DNA of 64,000 bases from Cytophagales bacterium WSM2-2 (GCA_015472025.1 BNHL01000001.1:3274001-3338000), one strand, 5' to 3'. Positions 51,010 to 61,318 are shown, counted from the first letter of the stretch. Notes: generated from the letters alone by a model not told the origin. A program made the numbers and translations.

Positions 51010-51815
51010 GGTTTTTTCCAAAGACGGAGCTCAATGGATATTCGCGTTTGATCGTTGTTGAGATTCACTGCCCCCCCGTGGATGAGATAGGGTGAGAAAA
51101 CTAAGACCTCATTTTCTTTTGGATTTGGCCTTACGATTTCAAACGTACCGTCAATGGAAGTAACTGCGGGTACATTGAACCGGGTTCCATCAATTTCAGC
51201 GCCTTGAGTAGTTCTCTCTGTTTTATTTTCAGGCCAATGGTGGCTGCCAGGAATAATTGCAAGAGAAGATTTGGGATTACTTCCAATGATGGGGATATAA
51301 AGATTGATACAGTTGGCGTAATCTTCAAGCCACACATCACGATGCAATGGATTGTTGTCGTTTGAATCCGGGCGTACTACACGAAAATGGAAAATGGATT
51401 GGTTGTCGAACGGATTTTGTGCGATCAAGGGAGTTCCACAGATTTCAGATATTCGCTCTTCGACAATACGAATCGGGATCGGAAAAGCAGGGATAGGAAG
51501 CTGTTTCGTTTTTTCCACAGCAGCCAGGTGAAGCTCTTTTGTTGAGGCCAGTGTATGAAATTGATCGGGCGAAAAAGAATCAGTGACAGGGAGTCCGGAA
51601 GAAGCCCAAAGTTTGATCAACGTCTTTTTTGTACTTGTGATGAATTCAGGATAGTGAGATTGATCAAGAAATTTTTCTATCGTGAAGCCTGTTTTTTCCC
51701 AAGGTCTTGATCGGGTAAGATCAATTGCACTGTGAATTAGTACTGATGAATTTCCTGTGGTTTTTGCTCCACTTGCTACGTAGTTGATTTCATCTTCATT
51801 CAGATTGTACTTCAT
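51006..51815 (-). CDS. PhyH-like 2-oxoglutarate/Fe(II) dioxygenase
   Basis: A 269-residue protein of the phytanoyl-CoA dioxygenase (PhyH) family. The iron ligands are in LHRDVWLEDYANCINLY (HxD) and LIHGGAVNLNND (distal His), and the 2-oxoglutarate arginine in TRISIELRL. Members hydroxylate fatty acyl-CoA or other carbon centres; some act on sugars or antibiotics. It is the only leftward gene next to the GT2/FemAB-like pair, which may point to a modified sugar or lipid in the surface glycan. rsgA lies 2 bp upstream, so it may be the distal gene of a waaA-rsgA-PhyH transcript. Confidence 0.82.
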   Translation of the reverse strand: MKYNLNEDEINYVASGAKTTGNSSVLIHSAIDLTRSRPWEKTGFTIEKFLDQSHYPEFITSTKKTLIKLWASSGLPVTDSFSPDQFHTLASTKELHLAAVEKTKQLPIPAFPIPIRIVEERISEICGTPLIAQNPFDNQSIFHFRVVRPDSNDNNPLHRDVWLEDYANCINLYIPIIGSNPKSSLAIIPGSHHWPENKTERTTQGAEIDGTRFNVPAVTSIDGTFEIVRPNPKENEVLVFSPYLIHGGAVNLNNDQTRISIELRLWKKP

Positions 51816-51817
51816 TG

Positions 51818-52732
51818 CTATTTTCGGTTGTCTTTGCCTTCGACCATAGCAACATAGTTTTCATACCGACTGGAAAGGATTTCTCCATTTTCAACAGCCT
51901 TTTTTATAACACATCCAGGTTCGAGAAGGTGCAAACATTTGGAGCCAAATTTACATTCCAGCCGGAGCTCACGCATTTCGGGAAAGTAATCAGAGATTTC
52001 CTGGGGAGTCATGTCAACTAATCCCCACTCTTTAATTCCAGGAGTGTCAATCACGAATGTATTTTCATTTAGAGTGAACATTTCGGCAAAAGTAGTCGTG
52101 TGAGTTCCTTTTTCACTGAACGATGAAATCTCACCAGTAGATTGTTTAATGACAGGCGATACTTGATTGAGTAAAGTAGACTTGCCGACACCCGAGTGAC
52201 CTGTTACTAGCGAAATTTTTCCCTGGATAGACTCCTTAAATTTTTCTATTCTTTCATTTTTTAACGCTGACAAGAGGATAACTGTCGCACCGATTTTTTC
52301 ATAAGACTGTTTCAACTCGTTTATTGTTTCAATACCCTCGTTATCCAACAAGTCAATTTTATTGAAAACTAGTATCTGTGGAATTCGAAAAGCTTCAGCG
52401 GAAACCATAAACCGGTCAATAAAACCGAGTGAAGTTCGGGGTTGCTCAAGGGTGGCGATTAGAATTGCCTGATCAACATTCGCTGCCAGTACGTTCGAGT
52501 GCCCTGTTTTCTTAACCGACTGTCGCAGGATGTGATTTTTTCGCGGAAGGATTTCTGTAATCACGTGAGAATTACCTTCTGATCCGATGGCAACATAATC
52601 TCCCACAGCCACCGGGTTTGTTTCCTTGATCCCTTCCAGTCGTATCTTTCCGCGAATGCGACATTCGTATTTCTTTCCTTCAGCCAAGACATCGTACCAC
52701 GACCCTGTCGATTTGGTAACTACCCCGGTCAT
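51818..52732 (-). CDS. rsgA: Ribosome small subunit-dependent GTPase A
   Basis: A 304-residue circularly permuted GTPase that helps mature the 30S subunit. The order is G4 (VFNKIDLL), then G1 (GHSGVGKST), then G3 (IDTPGIKEWG), the permuted arrangement unique to RsgA/YjeQ. The N-terminal OB fold (MTGVVTKSTGSWYDVLAEG) contacts the rRNA; the C-terminal zinc finger has CKFGSKCLHLLEPGCVIKKA. ATG 52732 overlaps the waaA stop by 4 nt (ATGA), so translation is coupled. An upstream ATG (52816) is inside waaA and not preferred. Confidence 0.94.
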   Translation of the reverse strand: MTGVVTKSTGSWYDVLAEGKKYECRIRGKIRLEGIKETNPVAVGDYVAIGSEGNSHVITEILPRKNHILRQSVKKTGHSNVLAANVDQAILIATLEQPRTSLGFIDRFMVSAEAFRIPQILVFNKIDLLDNEGIETINELKQSYEKIGATVILLSALKNERIEKFKESIQGKISLVTGHSGVGKSTLLNQVSPVIKQSTGEISSFSEKGTHTTTFAEMFTLNENTFVIDTPGIKEWGLVDMTPQEISDYFPEMRELRLECKFGSKCLHLLEPGCVIKKAVENGEILSSRYENYVAMVEGKDNRK

Positions 52733-53979
52733 CGACTCAGAATTGTATTGCAGTAGTCTGCAATTCTTGTTGTGGCTCCCAGGTTTTCTTCCACATATGA
52801 ACGTGTGACCTCGCATGCGAGAATAAAATTCTCGGGTCGTTCGATCATCAGGTCGTATTTTGATTTTAATTCGGAGTAGCCGCTGACTTCAAATGCCCCG
52901 CCTCGCATAATCAGATCATTGGCTTCCTGGTATTTGAGATAATTTTTATCACCAAAGAAAATCGGAATTCCATAGCAGGCAGCTTCTAAAATATTATGCA
53001 GGCCTTTTCCAAAAGCGCCACCCACAAACGCAAATTCACCATAGCGATAGAGCTGGGATAGCATGCCAATGTTATCGATAATGAGAACACCGAAGTCTTC
53101 CACTTGCTTGTGTTGCTGAGAAAAACGGACTGACTTCACTTCCAGAGATTTTTCAATATCCCGCAAGAATGATTCATCGATCTCGTGTGGTGCAATAATA
53201 AATTTAAGGGAGTTTTGTTTTTCATTGATGAATGGTGCCAAAACGTCCATGTCTTCTGGCCAGCAACTTCCAATAACAAGAACCTTTTGGTCGTTCTTAA
53301 ATTGCCTGGCCTGAACTATTTCTTCACTGGAGTGAATCACCTGCATTACACGATCAAATCTGGTATCACCTGTCACCTTAACGGAGTTAATGCCGAGAGA
53401 CGACAATAGACTTTTTGTTTCACTATTCTGCGTAAAAAAATAGTCAAAGTTCGTGAGCAGCTTGCGGAACAGGCCTCCATAACTTCTGAAGAAAATTTGA
53501 CCTGGTCTTAGTATGCAGGATGCCGAAATAAGATGTGTATTTGATTTTTTCAGTTGAACGGTAAAGTGATACCAGAATTCATACTTGATAAAAATAGCGA
53601 GTGTGGGCTTGGTGATCTCAACAAATCTTCTGGCTTGCGTTGGTGTGTCCCAAGGAAGGTAAAAAATGTAGTCGGCCGATGAATAGTCCTTCCGTACTTC
53701 ATATCCTGAAGGGGAGAAGAAAGTAAGGAGAATCTTGATTTTTTTATTTCCGCCTTTCAACGATTCAATCAGAGGGCGTCCCTGCTCAAACTCACCCAAT
53801 GACGCACAATGAACCCAAACCAAGCGGCTATCTGAACGAGACTCAAGGGCTTTTCTTAATTTTGAAAAGAGTTGCCATCTGCCCGTAACAAACAACCTGG
53901 CTTTCGATGAAAAGGGCGTGGCTGCGACAAACAGTATTCGGAGCAGGTAAATTGAAATATTGTAAAAAAAAATTGACAT
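52729..53979 (-). CDS. waaA: 3-deoxy-D-manno-octulosonic acid (Kdo) transferase
   Basis: A 416-residue GT30 Kdo transferase (WaaA/KdtA) that adds Kdo to lipid IVA in the inner membrane. An N-terminal membrane helix (MSIFFYNISIYLLRILFVAA) precedes the core with VWVHCASLGEFEQGRPLIE, WDTPTQARRFVEITKPTLAIFIKYEFWYHF, and the C-terminal FAFVGGAFGKGLHNILEAACYGIPIFFG that binds CMP-Kdo. ATG 53979 is selected because the membrane helix follows at once and a -7 box lies just upstream. It is coupled to rsgA by ATGA. It pairs in pathway with lpxH at 26.7 kb. Confidence 0.93.
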   Translation of the reverse strand: MSIFFYNISIYLLRILFVAATPFSSKARLFVTGRWQLFSKLRKALESRSDSRLVWVHCASLGEFEQGRPLIESLKGGNKKIKILLTFFSPSGYEVRKDYSSADYIFYLPWDTPTQARRFVEITKPTLAIFIKYEFWYHFTVQLKKSNTHLISASCILRPGQIFFRSYGGLFRKLLTNFDYFFTQNSETKSLLSSLGINSVKVTGDTRFDRVMQVIHSSEEIVQARQFKNDQKVLVIGSCWPEDMDVLAPFINEKQNSLKFIIAPHEIDESFLRDIEKSLEVKSVRFSQQHKQVEDFGVLIIDNIGMLSQLYRYGEFAFVGGAFGKGLHNILEAACYGIPIFFGDKNYLKYQEANDLIMRGGAFEVSGYSELKSKYDLMIERPENFILACEVTRSYVEENLGATTRIADYCNTILSR

Positions 53980-53986
53980 AAGGCCC

Positions 53987-53994
53987 CAAAAATA
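53987..53994 (-). promoter_or_regulatory. Putative -7 element for the waaA-rsgA operon
   Basis: On the minus strand TATTTTTG, exact TAnnTTTG, ending 7 nt before the waaA ATG. The expected start of transcription is at or within a few bases of the ATG. No -33 box was recognised. Confidence 0.38.
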
Positions 53995-54089
53995 CCAAAA
54001 TGATTCTACCTGCGAGCTTTTTTGTCGGCCCTTTAAGTTTACCAAAATTGTTATCTTGGCATTAACGTTCGACCAAATTTTTAACTCAA

Positions 54090-55136
54090 ATGAAAAAACC
54101 AGTAACCGCTTTATTTCTGCCACTTCTGTTACTCGCTGCAGTCGGAGTGATGGCCCAAAATCCTACCGATATGTCAGCGTTTGTTACAGCGCAAAAAGAT
54201 GATGCTTCTAAACTGATCGGTGCTTATTTATCTCCGGTTGTGAAAGGTTTTTCATATGGAATGACCAGTGGTTGGTACCATACAGGTCAGGCGCACAAGC
54301 CACTGGGATTTGACCTGGGGGTTACAGTTAGTGCAGTCATGATCCCATCTGCAGAAGAAACTTTTAACCCAACCAAAATCGGACTTTCAAGCGCTACGGT
54401 GCCACAGCAGACTATTGCGCCAACGATTGTAGGACCGAATACTTCAAGTAGTTATCAGGTTAACTATACACAAGGTCCATTGACGGTTTCACAGACAATC
54501 AATGGCCCTACAGGCCTTGATCTTAAAAAGAACATTGGAGGAAACTGGGTGCCGGTGCCGATGATACAGCTGGGGATAGGCTTGATCAAGAATACTGATC
54601 TGAAAATTCGCTATGCTCCTGAAATTAGTAATAAGGACTATAACCTTAAACTTCTGGGTTTTGGATTGTTGCATGATGTGAAGCAATACATCCCGGGCGT
54701 TAAATCTTTGCCATTCGACCTTTCGGTTTTGGTTGCTTACAATTCCATTTCAGGATCGTCTAAGATTTCAAATACAAACACCAGCGCTGACGGTGTTCCT
54801 TACACTACTGATGGGAACTTCTCTTACAAATTTAACTCCTGGGTAGGTCAGGCAATTATTTCCAAGAAATTCTCAGTACTTACCGGCTATCTGGGCGTAG
54901 GCTACGGCTCGGTGAGTACGAAGATGAATATAGATGGTCATTTCGTGCTGGATCCATATACACCTCTCACCATTGCAAATCCAGTTGTTAATCCTTTTTC
55001 GACTAGTTATTCCAATAACAGTTTGAAGCTTACAATGGGTATGCGCTTGAAGCTTGGACCGATTTACTTCAACGGAGATTATACAGTTCAGAAATACAAT
55101 GCGCTTACTGTTGGTTTCGGTATAGCTGTAAGATAA
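54090..55136 (+). CDS. DUF6588 family exported beta-barrel-like protein
   Basis: A 348-residue exported protein: a signal peptide (MKKPVTALFLPLLLLAAVGV, cleavage near MAQ), then a DUF6588-type sequence (FVTAQKDDASKLIGAYLSPV, GFSYGMTSGWYHTGQAHKPLG, IQLGIGLIKNTDLKIRYAPEI, LGFGLLHDVKQYIPGVKSLPFDLS). It ends in beta strands (MGMRLKLGPIYFNGDYTVQKYNALTVGFGI), typical of an outer-membrane barrel. No function is known. It lies divergent from waaA and is closed by a terminator shared with ilvA. Confidence 0.82.
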   Translation: MKKPVTALFLPLLLLAAVGVMAQNPTDMSAFVTAQKDDASKLIGAYLSPVVKGFSYGMTSGWYHTGQAHKPLGFDLGVTVSAVMIPSAEETFNPTKIGLSSATVPQQTIAPTIVGPNTSSSYQVNYTQGPLTVSQTINGPTGLDLKKNIGGNWVPVPMIQLGIGLIKNTDLKIRYAPEISNKDYNLKLLGFGLLHDVKQYIPGVKSLPFDLSVLVAYNSISGSSKISNTNTSADGVPYTTDGNFSYKFNSWVGQAIISKKFSVLTGYLGVGYGSVSTKMNIDGHFVLDPYTPLTIANPVVNPFSTSYSNNSLKLTMGMRLKLGPIYFNGDYTVQKYNALTVGFGIAVR

Positions 55137-55158
55137 ACCATACTCGTTCAAAATTTTG

Positions 55159-55187
55159 AGGCTGCTCCTGATGGGCAGCCTTTTTTC
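55159..55187. terminator. Terminator between the DUF6588 gene and ilvA
   Basis: AGGCTGC / GCAGCCT stem around a TCCTGATGG loop, then TTTTTT on the + strand. The ilvA stop (55186-55188) sits in the T-run, so on the minus strand the hairpin follows the stop directly (preceded by A-run, tail less U-rich). Confidence 0.8.
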
Positions 55188-56433
55188 ATATTAGATATTC
55201 AAAGAGATTTTCATTCTGATTCACTTCATTGTAATTGAGTTTGTTGTGTGCCATTCGTTGAATCAGGGCCGAATAGTCGGTGCTTGATTTTACTTCAATA
55301 CCGATTAGTGCAGGACCGGTCTCTTTATTATGTTTTTGGATAAATTCGAAGCGAACAATGTCATCCGTTGGGCCTAAGATGTGGTTGACAAATTCTTTGA
55401 GCGCCCCGGGCCGTTGTGCAAATCGCACTATGAAATAATGTTTCAACCCTTCGTAGAGAAGAGAACGCTCTTTGATTTCCTGCATGCGGTCTATATCGTT
55501 GTTGCCACCGCTGAGGATGCAGACCACCTTCTTCCCTTTGATTTCGTTCCGGTATTGATCGAGCGCTGAAATCGACAACGCACCTGCGGGTTCTGCAACA
55601 ATGGCATCTTCGTTATAAAGTTGCAACAGCGTAGAGCAGACTTTGCCTTCGGGTACGAGTATCACGTCACTCAAAGAATTTTTACAAATTTCAAAAGTCA
55701 GATCTCCTACGCGTTTGACAGACGCACCGTCAACGAAACGCTGAATTTTGTCAAGTAGTATCGGTTGGCCTGCTTCGAGAGCTGCTGTCATGGAGGGAGC
55801 TCCTTGTGGTTCTGCGCCAATGATTTTAGTTTGTGGTGAATACGTTTTAAAATATTGGCTCAGACCTGCACACAGGCCACCACCCCCTATCGGGGCAAAT
55901 ACAAAATCTGGCGTTATCTCTTCGATAATCTCTTTAGCGACTGTTCCCTGACCCTCGATTATGAGCGGGTGATCGAATGGAGGAATAAAAGTACGCTGTT
56001 GTTCAGCGGCAAATTGAATCGCATGTACCTGGCATTCGTCAAAAGTATCACCGATCAAAACAATCCCTATTTTCTCACCGCCAAACATTTTTACCTGGTT
56101 GATCTTTTGTTTTGGCGTGATGGTGGGCATGTAAATTACCCCGTCAATATTTAACGCCTTACACGAATAGGCTACTCCCTGCGCATGATTACCTGCGCTG
56201 GCACAGACAACTCCGTGCTTTCGTTGCTCATCGGTCAGGCTTTGAATCAGATTGTAGGCGCCTCTGATTTTATAAGAACGAACAACCTGGAGGTCTTCAC
56301 GTTTGAGATAGACCTCTGCATTGTATTCATCCGAAAGCTTACGATGAAACTGAAGCGGAGTTTTAAAGACTACACTTTTGAGTATTTCGTACGCGCGATC
56401 GCTGTCGATATTTTGATGTAATGCCGAAACCAT
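55186..56433 (-). CDS. ilvA: Threonine ammonia-lyase (dehydratase)
   Basis: A 415-residue PLP enzyme that makes 2-oxobutanoate from threonine, entry to isoleucine. Lys55 in VRSYKIRGAYN holds PLP; APIGGGGLCAG binds the phosphate. The C-terminal ~85 residues (HYFIVRFAQRPGALKEFVNHILGP) form a single ACT-like regulatory domain, shorter than the double one of E. coli IlvA. It is the last gene of the ilv operon, 70 bp after ilvC. Aminoacrylate/imine products of this type of enzyme are RidA substrates. Confidence 0.94.
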   Translation of the reverse strand: MVSALHQNIDSDRAYEILKSVVFKTPLQFHRKLSDEYNAEVYLKREDLQVVRSYKIRGAYNLIQSLTDEQRKHGVVCASAGNHAQGVAYSCKALNIDGVIYMPTITPKQKINQVKMFGGEKIGIVLIGDTFDECQVHAIQFAAEQQRTFIPPFDHPLIIEGQGTVAKEIIEEITPDFVFAPIGGGGLCAGLSQYFKTYSPQTKIIGAEPQGAPSMTAALEAGQPILLDKIQRFVDGASVKRVGDLTFEICKNSLSDVILVPEGKVCSTLLQLYNEDAIVAEPAGALSISALDQYRNEIKGKKVVCILSGGNNDIDRMQEIKERSLLYEGLKHYFIVRFAQRPGALKEFVNHILGPTDDIVRFEFIQKHNKETGPALIGIEVKSSTDYSALIQRMAHNKLNYNEVNQNENLFEYLI

Positions 56434-56503
56434 AGCTCAGGAATGCATTGGATGTTCGAAGTACTAAGGCTTACTTCTAAATCTAACGTCTTACGTCAAT
56501 TAT

Positions 56504-57574
56504 TTAATTGATCATACTTGCTTCGACGGTGGCTTTTTCTGGTCGGAGAGAACGTACGGCAGCACCTGCTTGCCACAATTCGCTTTCACGGACTTCTTTT
56601 AATTCTTCGGCTAACTTTTCACGATAGTCAGGTTTGCTGCATGTATCGATAGTACGTTTGGCTTCAGCACCGCTCGCCACACTTTCATAGAGTTCTTTGA
56701 AGACGGGCAGCGTGGCGGCCTTGAATTTCTTTTTCCAGTCAAGCGCTCCGCGTTGTGCTGTCGTTGAGCAATTGGCATACATCCAGTCCATCCCATTTTC
56801 AGCCACCAGTGGCATGAGGCTTTGCGTAAGCTCTTCTACTGTTTCGTTAAAGGCTTCGGATGGAGAGTGGCCTTTAGACCGCAACACTTCATATTGTGCT
56901 TCGAAGATCCCGGCAATAGCGCCCATCAATGTTCCGCGTTCACCAGTGAGATCTGAGTAAACTTCTCTTTTAAAGTCTGTCTTGAACAAATAGCCAGACC
57001 CAATGCCAATACCAAGGGCGATAGCTCTGTCTGCTGCTTTTCCGGTCGAGTCCTGGTAGACTGCGTAGCTGGAGTTGATTCCCTTGCCCTGCAAGAACAA
57101 CCTGCGCACAGAGGTACCTGATCCTTTTGGTGCGGCAAGAATTACATCAATATCAGGTGAAGGAATAATTCCCGTTTGTTCTTTGAAAGTAATTCCAAAA
57201 CCATGTGAGAAATAGAGCGCCTTTCCTTTGGTCAGGTGAGGTTGAATGGTTGGCCACAAAGCGATTTGACCCGCGTCAGACAAAAGGAATTGAACAATTG
57301 TTCCGCGCTTAGCGGCTTCTTCTACTTCAAATAATGTTTCACCAGGAATCCATCCATGTTCAATCGCCTTGTTCCATGTTTTGCTTCCTTTCCGCTGACC
57401 GATGATCACATTGAATCCATTGTCACGGAGGTTCAGCGCCTGGGCCGGACCTTGTACACCATAGCCAATGATCGCGATCGTTTCCTCGCGCAACACGTCA
57501 AGGGCTTTTTCCATTGAAAATTCTTCGCGAGTTACCACTTCTTCTATTGTTCCACCGAAATTGATCTTTGCCAT
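56504..57574 (-). CDS. ilvC: Ketol-acid reductoisomerase (plant-like active site)
   Basis: A 356-residue KARI that isomerises and reduces acetolactate or acetohydroxybutyrate. The NADPH Rossmann segment is IAIIGYGVQGPAQALNLRDNG with IGQRKGS. The loop LAAPKGSGTSVRRLF resembles the plant enzyme's PKGMGPSVRRLY rather than the usual bacterial GPGHTVR. The C-terminal knotted domain has LTGERGTLMGAIAGIFEAQYE with metal-binding Asp/Glu. Larger than the ~330-residue typical class I. It follows ilvN by 3 nt. Confidence 0.95.
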   Translation of the reverse strand: MAKINFGGTIEEVVTREEFSMEKALDVLREETIAIIGYGVQGPAQALNLRDNGFNVIIGQRKGSKTWNKAIEHGWIPGETLFEVEEAAKRGTIVQFLLSDAGQIALWPTIQPHLTKGKALYFSHGFGITFKEQTGIIPSPDIDVILAAPKGSGTSVRRLFLQGKGINSSYAVYQDSTGKAADRAIALGIGIGSGYLFKTDFKREVYSDLTGERGTLMGAIAGIFEAQYEVLRSKGHSPSEAFNETVEELTQSLMPLVAENGMDWMYANCSTTAQRGALDWKKKFKAATLPVFKELYESVASGAEAKRTIDTCSKPDYREKLAEELKEVRESELWQAGAAVRSLRPEKATVEASMIN

Positions 57575-57577
57575 TTT

Positions 57578-57883
57578 TTAAGTTGTTAATTGTTCGTTGA
57601 TAGTTATAAACTGTTCGCTGAGTTTGAAATACACACTGTTCCCTTCATAAATACTTACCTGGTCGACTTCAATGAGTTTCTCCAGTTGAAGTTTGACTTT
57701 CTCCGCCATATCCGAGGTAGTATGCAAGAGCAGCACTGCACCACCTCTTCGGAAGTCGCCTTCGTTTTCGTGGGCATGCAGTTTTTTGATTCGCACTCGT
57801 CTTCGGTTCAATACATTCACGATCCGGTTGAGGATAGAGAAGTTATTGTCTGCTGCAATCTCTACTGTGAATTCTTTCTTCAT
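57578..57883 (-). CDS. ilvN: Acetolactate synthase small (regulatory) subunit, short ACT form
   Basis: A 101-residue ACT-domain protein: KKEFTVEIAADNNFSILNRI, NVLNRRRVRIKKLHAHENE and a beta-alpha-beta end. It is closer in size to E. coli IlvN/IlvM (~90-96 residues) than IlvH (163), lacking the C-terminal half. It should bind the large subunit (IlvB) and set valine or isoleucine feedback. It is 11 nt after ilvB and 3 nt before ilvC. Symbol is by position and ACT fold. Confidence 0.85.
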   Translation of the reverse strand: MKKEFTVEIAADNNFSILNRIVNVLNRRRVRIKKLHAHENEGDFRRGGAVLLLHTTSDMAEKVKLQLEKLIEVDQVSIYEGNSVYFKLSEQFITINEQLTT

Positions 57884-57894
57884 TTTTTTAGACT

Positions 57895-59643
57895 TTACGC
57901 CTGCTTTGGTTCCTCTAACAAAATTTCTCCAACCCCGGCTCCTGCGGGCACCATGGGGAAGACGTTGTCTTCTTTTCCTACCACGACTTCCAACAAATAG
58001 GAGGTTTTTGAGTCGAGCATCTTCAGTAGTTCTGTTTTTAAATTTCTACGCTCCGTCACTTTTGATGTGGCCAGGTTATAGGCTTCTGCCATTTTGATAA
58101 AATCGGGATTCTCCATTTCGGTGAACGAGTAACGTTTCTCGAAGAAAAGTTGCTGCCACTGCCGTACCATCCCGAGAAAGTTATTGTTGAGGATAAGAAT
58201 CTTTACAGGAATTTTGTACTGCATAATAGTGCCAAGCTCCTGTGCGGTCATCTGAAACCCGCCATCACCAATAATAGCAACCACTTGCTTATTCATCCGG
58301 GCTAGCTTTGCCCCGATGGCCGCGGGCAGTGCGAAACCCATTGTCCCGGCTCCACCTGAAGTAATATGCGTTCTGGGTTTTTTCATTTTATAGTACCGAG
58401 AAGCGATCATTTGATGTTGTCCAACATCCGTTACTACTATGGCTTGTCCATTTGTAAGAAATGAAAGTTCGTGGATCACTTCTGCCATTTTTATCTGATC
58501 GTAAGAGTTTAACTCGTTCTTGGTAACTTTTTCGTATTCGATAGCATTGAGTTCTGAGAATTGTGCGATCCATTTGCTTCGATTTGCGGGATTGCACATT
58601 TCTGTCAGCGCATTCAATGCCTCTTTCGCGTCAGCGTGTACCGCAACTTCAGCTTTTACGATTTTATTGATCTCTGATTTATCAATATCAATGTGAATCA
58701 CTTTTGCTTGCCGGGCGTACTTGGCCACATTGCCGGTGACGCGGTCGTCAAAGCGCATTCCTATTCCTATCAGCACGTCACATTCATTAGTCAAAATGTT
58801 AGAACCGTAGTTGCCGTGCATTCCAAGAAAACCCACATAGTTGGTGTGATCAGTAGGGAAGCACCCCAGGCCCAGCAAAGTACACGCCACTGGAATTCCT
58901 GTTTTTTCAGAAAAAGCAACTAACTCTTTCGAAGCATTGGACAACAAGACTCCCTGGCCTGCAAGAATGTACGGACGCTTAGCGCTGTTAATTAATTCGG
59001 CAGCGGCTTGTACCTGGTCTAGCTGCAAAACTGGCTTTGGCTTGTAGGTTCTTACCCCCTCACATTTTTCATAAGAATCAAATTCGATCAATTCATTCTG
59101 TGCATTTTTAGTAATGTCGACAAGTACTGGTCCTGGTCGCCCGGTTCGAGCGATGTAAAACGCTTTTGCTACAGCAGGAGCGATGTCTTTTGCTTCAGTC
59201 ACTTGTACATTCCATTTCGTAACCGGGATAGTGGTGTTGATCACATCGGTCTCCTGAAAAGCATCAGTGCCCAACAAGTGCGCGAACACCTGACCTGTAA
59301 TGCAAACCACAGGTGTGGAATCAATCAATGCATCGGCAAGCCCAGTTACCAAATTGGTAGCTCCCGGCCCTGAAGTGGCAAGCACAACTCCTGCTTCACC
59401 CGATGCTCTTGCAAATCCTTGCGCTGCGTGGATGGCTCCTTGCTCGTGCCGAACCAAGATATGATTAAGCTGATCTGAGTAACTATAGAGGGCATCATAC
59501 ACAGGCATAATCGCACCACCGGGATAACCGAAGATAGTCTTTACCTTTTCCGCCACAAGACAGCGCAGTAATATCTCCGATCCGGTGATCTTTAATTTCC
59601 CGGCAGGAGCAATAACATCACGCTTCGTCAGTAACGCATCCAT
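57895..59643 (-). CDS. ilvB: Acetolactate synthase large subunit
   Basis: A 582-residue thiamine-diphosphate enzyme that condenses pyruvate with pyruvate or 2-oxobutanoate. The N-terminal Glu for ThDP activation is in [17 protein letters not shown]; an FAD-type middle domain follows; and the ThDP/Mg motif is [14 protein letters not shown]...[16 protein letters not shown]. The start overlaps the ilvD stop by 26 nt in a different frame. It works with the small subunit encoded next. Confidence 0.95.
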   Translation of the reverse strand: MDALLTKRDVIAPAGKLKITGSEILLRCLVAEKVKTIFGYPGGAIMPVYDALYSYSDQLNHILVRHEQGAIHAAQGFARASGEAGVVLATSGPGATNLVTGLADALIDSTPVVCITGQVFAHLLGTDAFQETDVINTTIPVTKWNVQVTEAKDIAPAVAKAFYIARTGRPGPVLVDITKNAQNELIEFDSYEKCEGVRTYKPKPVLQLDQVQAAAELINSAKRPYILAGQGVLLSNASKELVAFSEKTGIPVACTLLGLGCFPTDHTNYVGFLGMHGNYGSNILTNECDVLIGIGMRFDDRVTGNVAKYARQAKVIHIDIDKSEINKIVKAEVAVHADAKEALNALTEMCNPANRSKWIAQFSELNAIEYEKVTKNELNSYDQIKMAEVIHELSFLTNGQAIVVTDVGQHQMIASRYYKMKKPRTHITSGGAGTMGFALPAAIGAKLARMNKQVVAIIGDGGFQMTAQELGTIMQYKIPVKILILNNNFLGMVRQWQQLFFEKRYSFTEMENPDFIKMAEAYNLATSKVTERRNLKTELLKMLDSKTSYLLEVVVGKEDNVFPMVPAGAGVGEILLEEPKQA

Positions 59644-61297
59644 CGGCAGCGGTTTTTACTTGTTTTGAATATTTGTACAGTACTCCGCTGATCGCTTTTG
59701 CTTGCGGTGCTTTGTAATTTGATCTCCTGATCGCCAATTTTTTTTCTTCAACCAGTAAATTGAGCTGGTGTTTTTTGACGTCAATCTCAATCCAGTCGTT
59801 GTCTTCAACCAGCGCGAGGAGGCCTCCTTCACTTGCCTCGGGTGTAATATGCCCGACAACAAAACCGTGTGTTCCACCGGAGAACCTTCCGTCTGTAATC
59901 AGCGCAACATTTTTACCGAGACCGGCCCCCATGATGAGTGAAGTCGGCTTCAACATCTCCGGCATTCCTGGCGCACCCTTCGGGCCCACATAGCGAATAA
60001 CAACTACATCACCTTCTTTGATTTTCCCGGAACGAATTCCATCGACCAATTCAAACTCTCCATTGAATACACGGGCTGTGCCCTTGAATTTTTCTCCTTC
60101 TTTGCCAGTGATCTTTGCCACAGATCCTTTCTCTGCAAGGTTCCCGTAGAGAATCTGAATGTGACCGGTTTTCTTGATTGGTCTTTCAACCGGGTAGATC
60201 ACATCTTGTTTTTCAAAGTCAAAATCAATTGCGCCGGTGACATTTTCAGCCAATGTTTTTCCGGTTACGGTGACACAGTCACCATGAAGGAATCCTTTTT
60301 TTAAAAGATACTTCATCACTGCCGGTACTCCGCCTTTGCGATGAAGTTCTTCCATCAGGTATTTTCCGCTTGGCTTCAGATCAGCAAGCAAAGGCGTTTT
60401 GTCAGAGATGCGTTGAAAGTCTTCCTGTGTAATTTTTACGCCAACACTTTTTGCCATCGCGATCAGGTGAAGAACTGCATTGGTTGAACCTCCCAACGCC
60501 ATGACGATTGTGATGGCATTTTCAAATGCTTTGAAAGTCATGATGTCCCTTGGTTTCAGATCCTTTTCAAGGAGCAACCGGATGGCTTTAGCAGCATCGG
60601 CACATTCTTTTGATTTTTCTTTGCTCAATGCCGGGTTGGATGAAGAGTAGGGCAGGGCCATTCCCAATGCTTCAATTGCCGAAGCCATGGTATTAGCAGT
60701 GTACATTCCACCACAAGCTCCTGCACCGGGACAAGAGTTCTGAATGATACCCTTGTAATCTTCGTCCGAAAGTTTGTTAGATAGTTTTTCTCCGAGCGCT
60801 TCAAATGCAGAAACGATGTTCAGCTCTTTCCCCTTGTAGTGACCTCCGGCAATCGTACCACCATATACCATAATGGATGGACGATTCAGTCGTCCCATCG
60901 CGATAAGGGAACCGGGCATGTTTTTATCGCAGCCAACTACGGCAATCAATGCATCATAATATTGAGCGCCACAAACGGTCTCGATGGAATCCGCAATCAC
61001 CTCACGACTGACCAGGGAGTAGCGCATTCCTTCTGTGCCGTTGGAAATGCCATCACTCACACCGATAGTATGAAAAATTAAACCGACAAGCTCCTGGTCC
61101 CAAACGGCCTGTTTTACTTCGCCTGCCAGGGCGTTGAGATGCATGTTGCAAGTGTTGCCGTCAAATCCAGTACTCACAATCCCAACTTGTGCTTTCTTGA
61201 GATCGTGTTCAGTCAACCCAATTCCGTACAACATAGCCTGTGATGCGGGCAGCGTTGGGTCTTGAGTGATCGTGCGACTGTATTTGTTCAGCTCCAT
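59618..61297 (-). CDS. ilvD: Dihydroxy-acid dehydratase
   Basis: A 559-residue iron-sulfur dehydratase. Cluster cysteines are in GNTCNMH-type [21 protein letters not shown] and [17 protein letters not shown]. The [11 protein letters not shown] and [12 protein letters not shown] motifs are those of IlvD. It turns dihydroxy acids into 2-oxo acids, the last common step of valine and isoleucine synthesis. It follows ilvE by 21 nt. Confidence 0.96.
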   Translation of the reverse strand: MELNKYSRTITQDPTLPASQAMLYGIGLTEHDLKKAQVGIVSTGFDGNTCNMHLNALAGEVKQAVWDQELVGLIFHTIGVSDGISNGTEGMRYSLVSREVIADSIETVCGAQYYDALIAVVGCDKNMPGSLIAMGRLNRPSIMVYGGTIAGGHYKGKELNIVSAFEALGEKLSNKLSDEDYKGIIQNSCPGAGACGGMYTANTMASAIEALGMALPYSSSNPALSKEKSKECADAAKAIRLLLEKDLKPRDIMTFKAFENAITIVMALGGSTNAVLHLIAMAKSVGVKITQEDFQRISDKTPLLADLKPSGKYLMEELHRKGGVPAVMKYLLKKGFLHGDCVTVTGKTLAENVTGAIDFDFEKQDVIYPVERPIKKTGHIQILYGNLAEKGSVAKITGKEGEKFKGTARVFNGEFELVDGIRSGKIKEGDVVVIRYVGPKGAPGMPEMLKPTSLIMGAGLGKNVALITDGRFSGGTHGFVVGHITPEASEGGLLALVEDNDWIEIDVKKHQLNLLVEEKKLAIRRSNYKAPQAKAISGVLYKYSKQVKTAADGCVTDEA

Positions 61298-61318
61298 TTT
61301 ATTTGATCGTTTGCAGGT

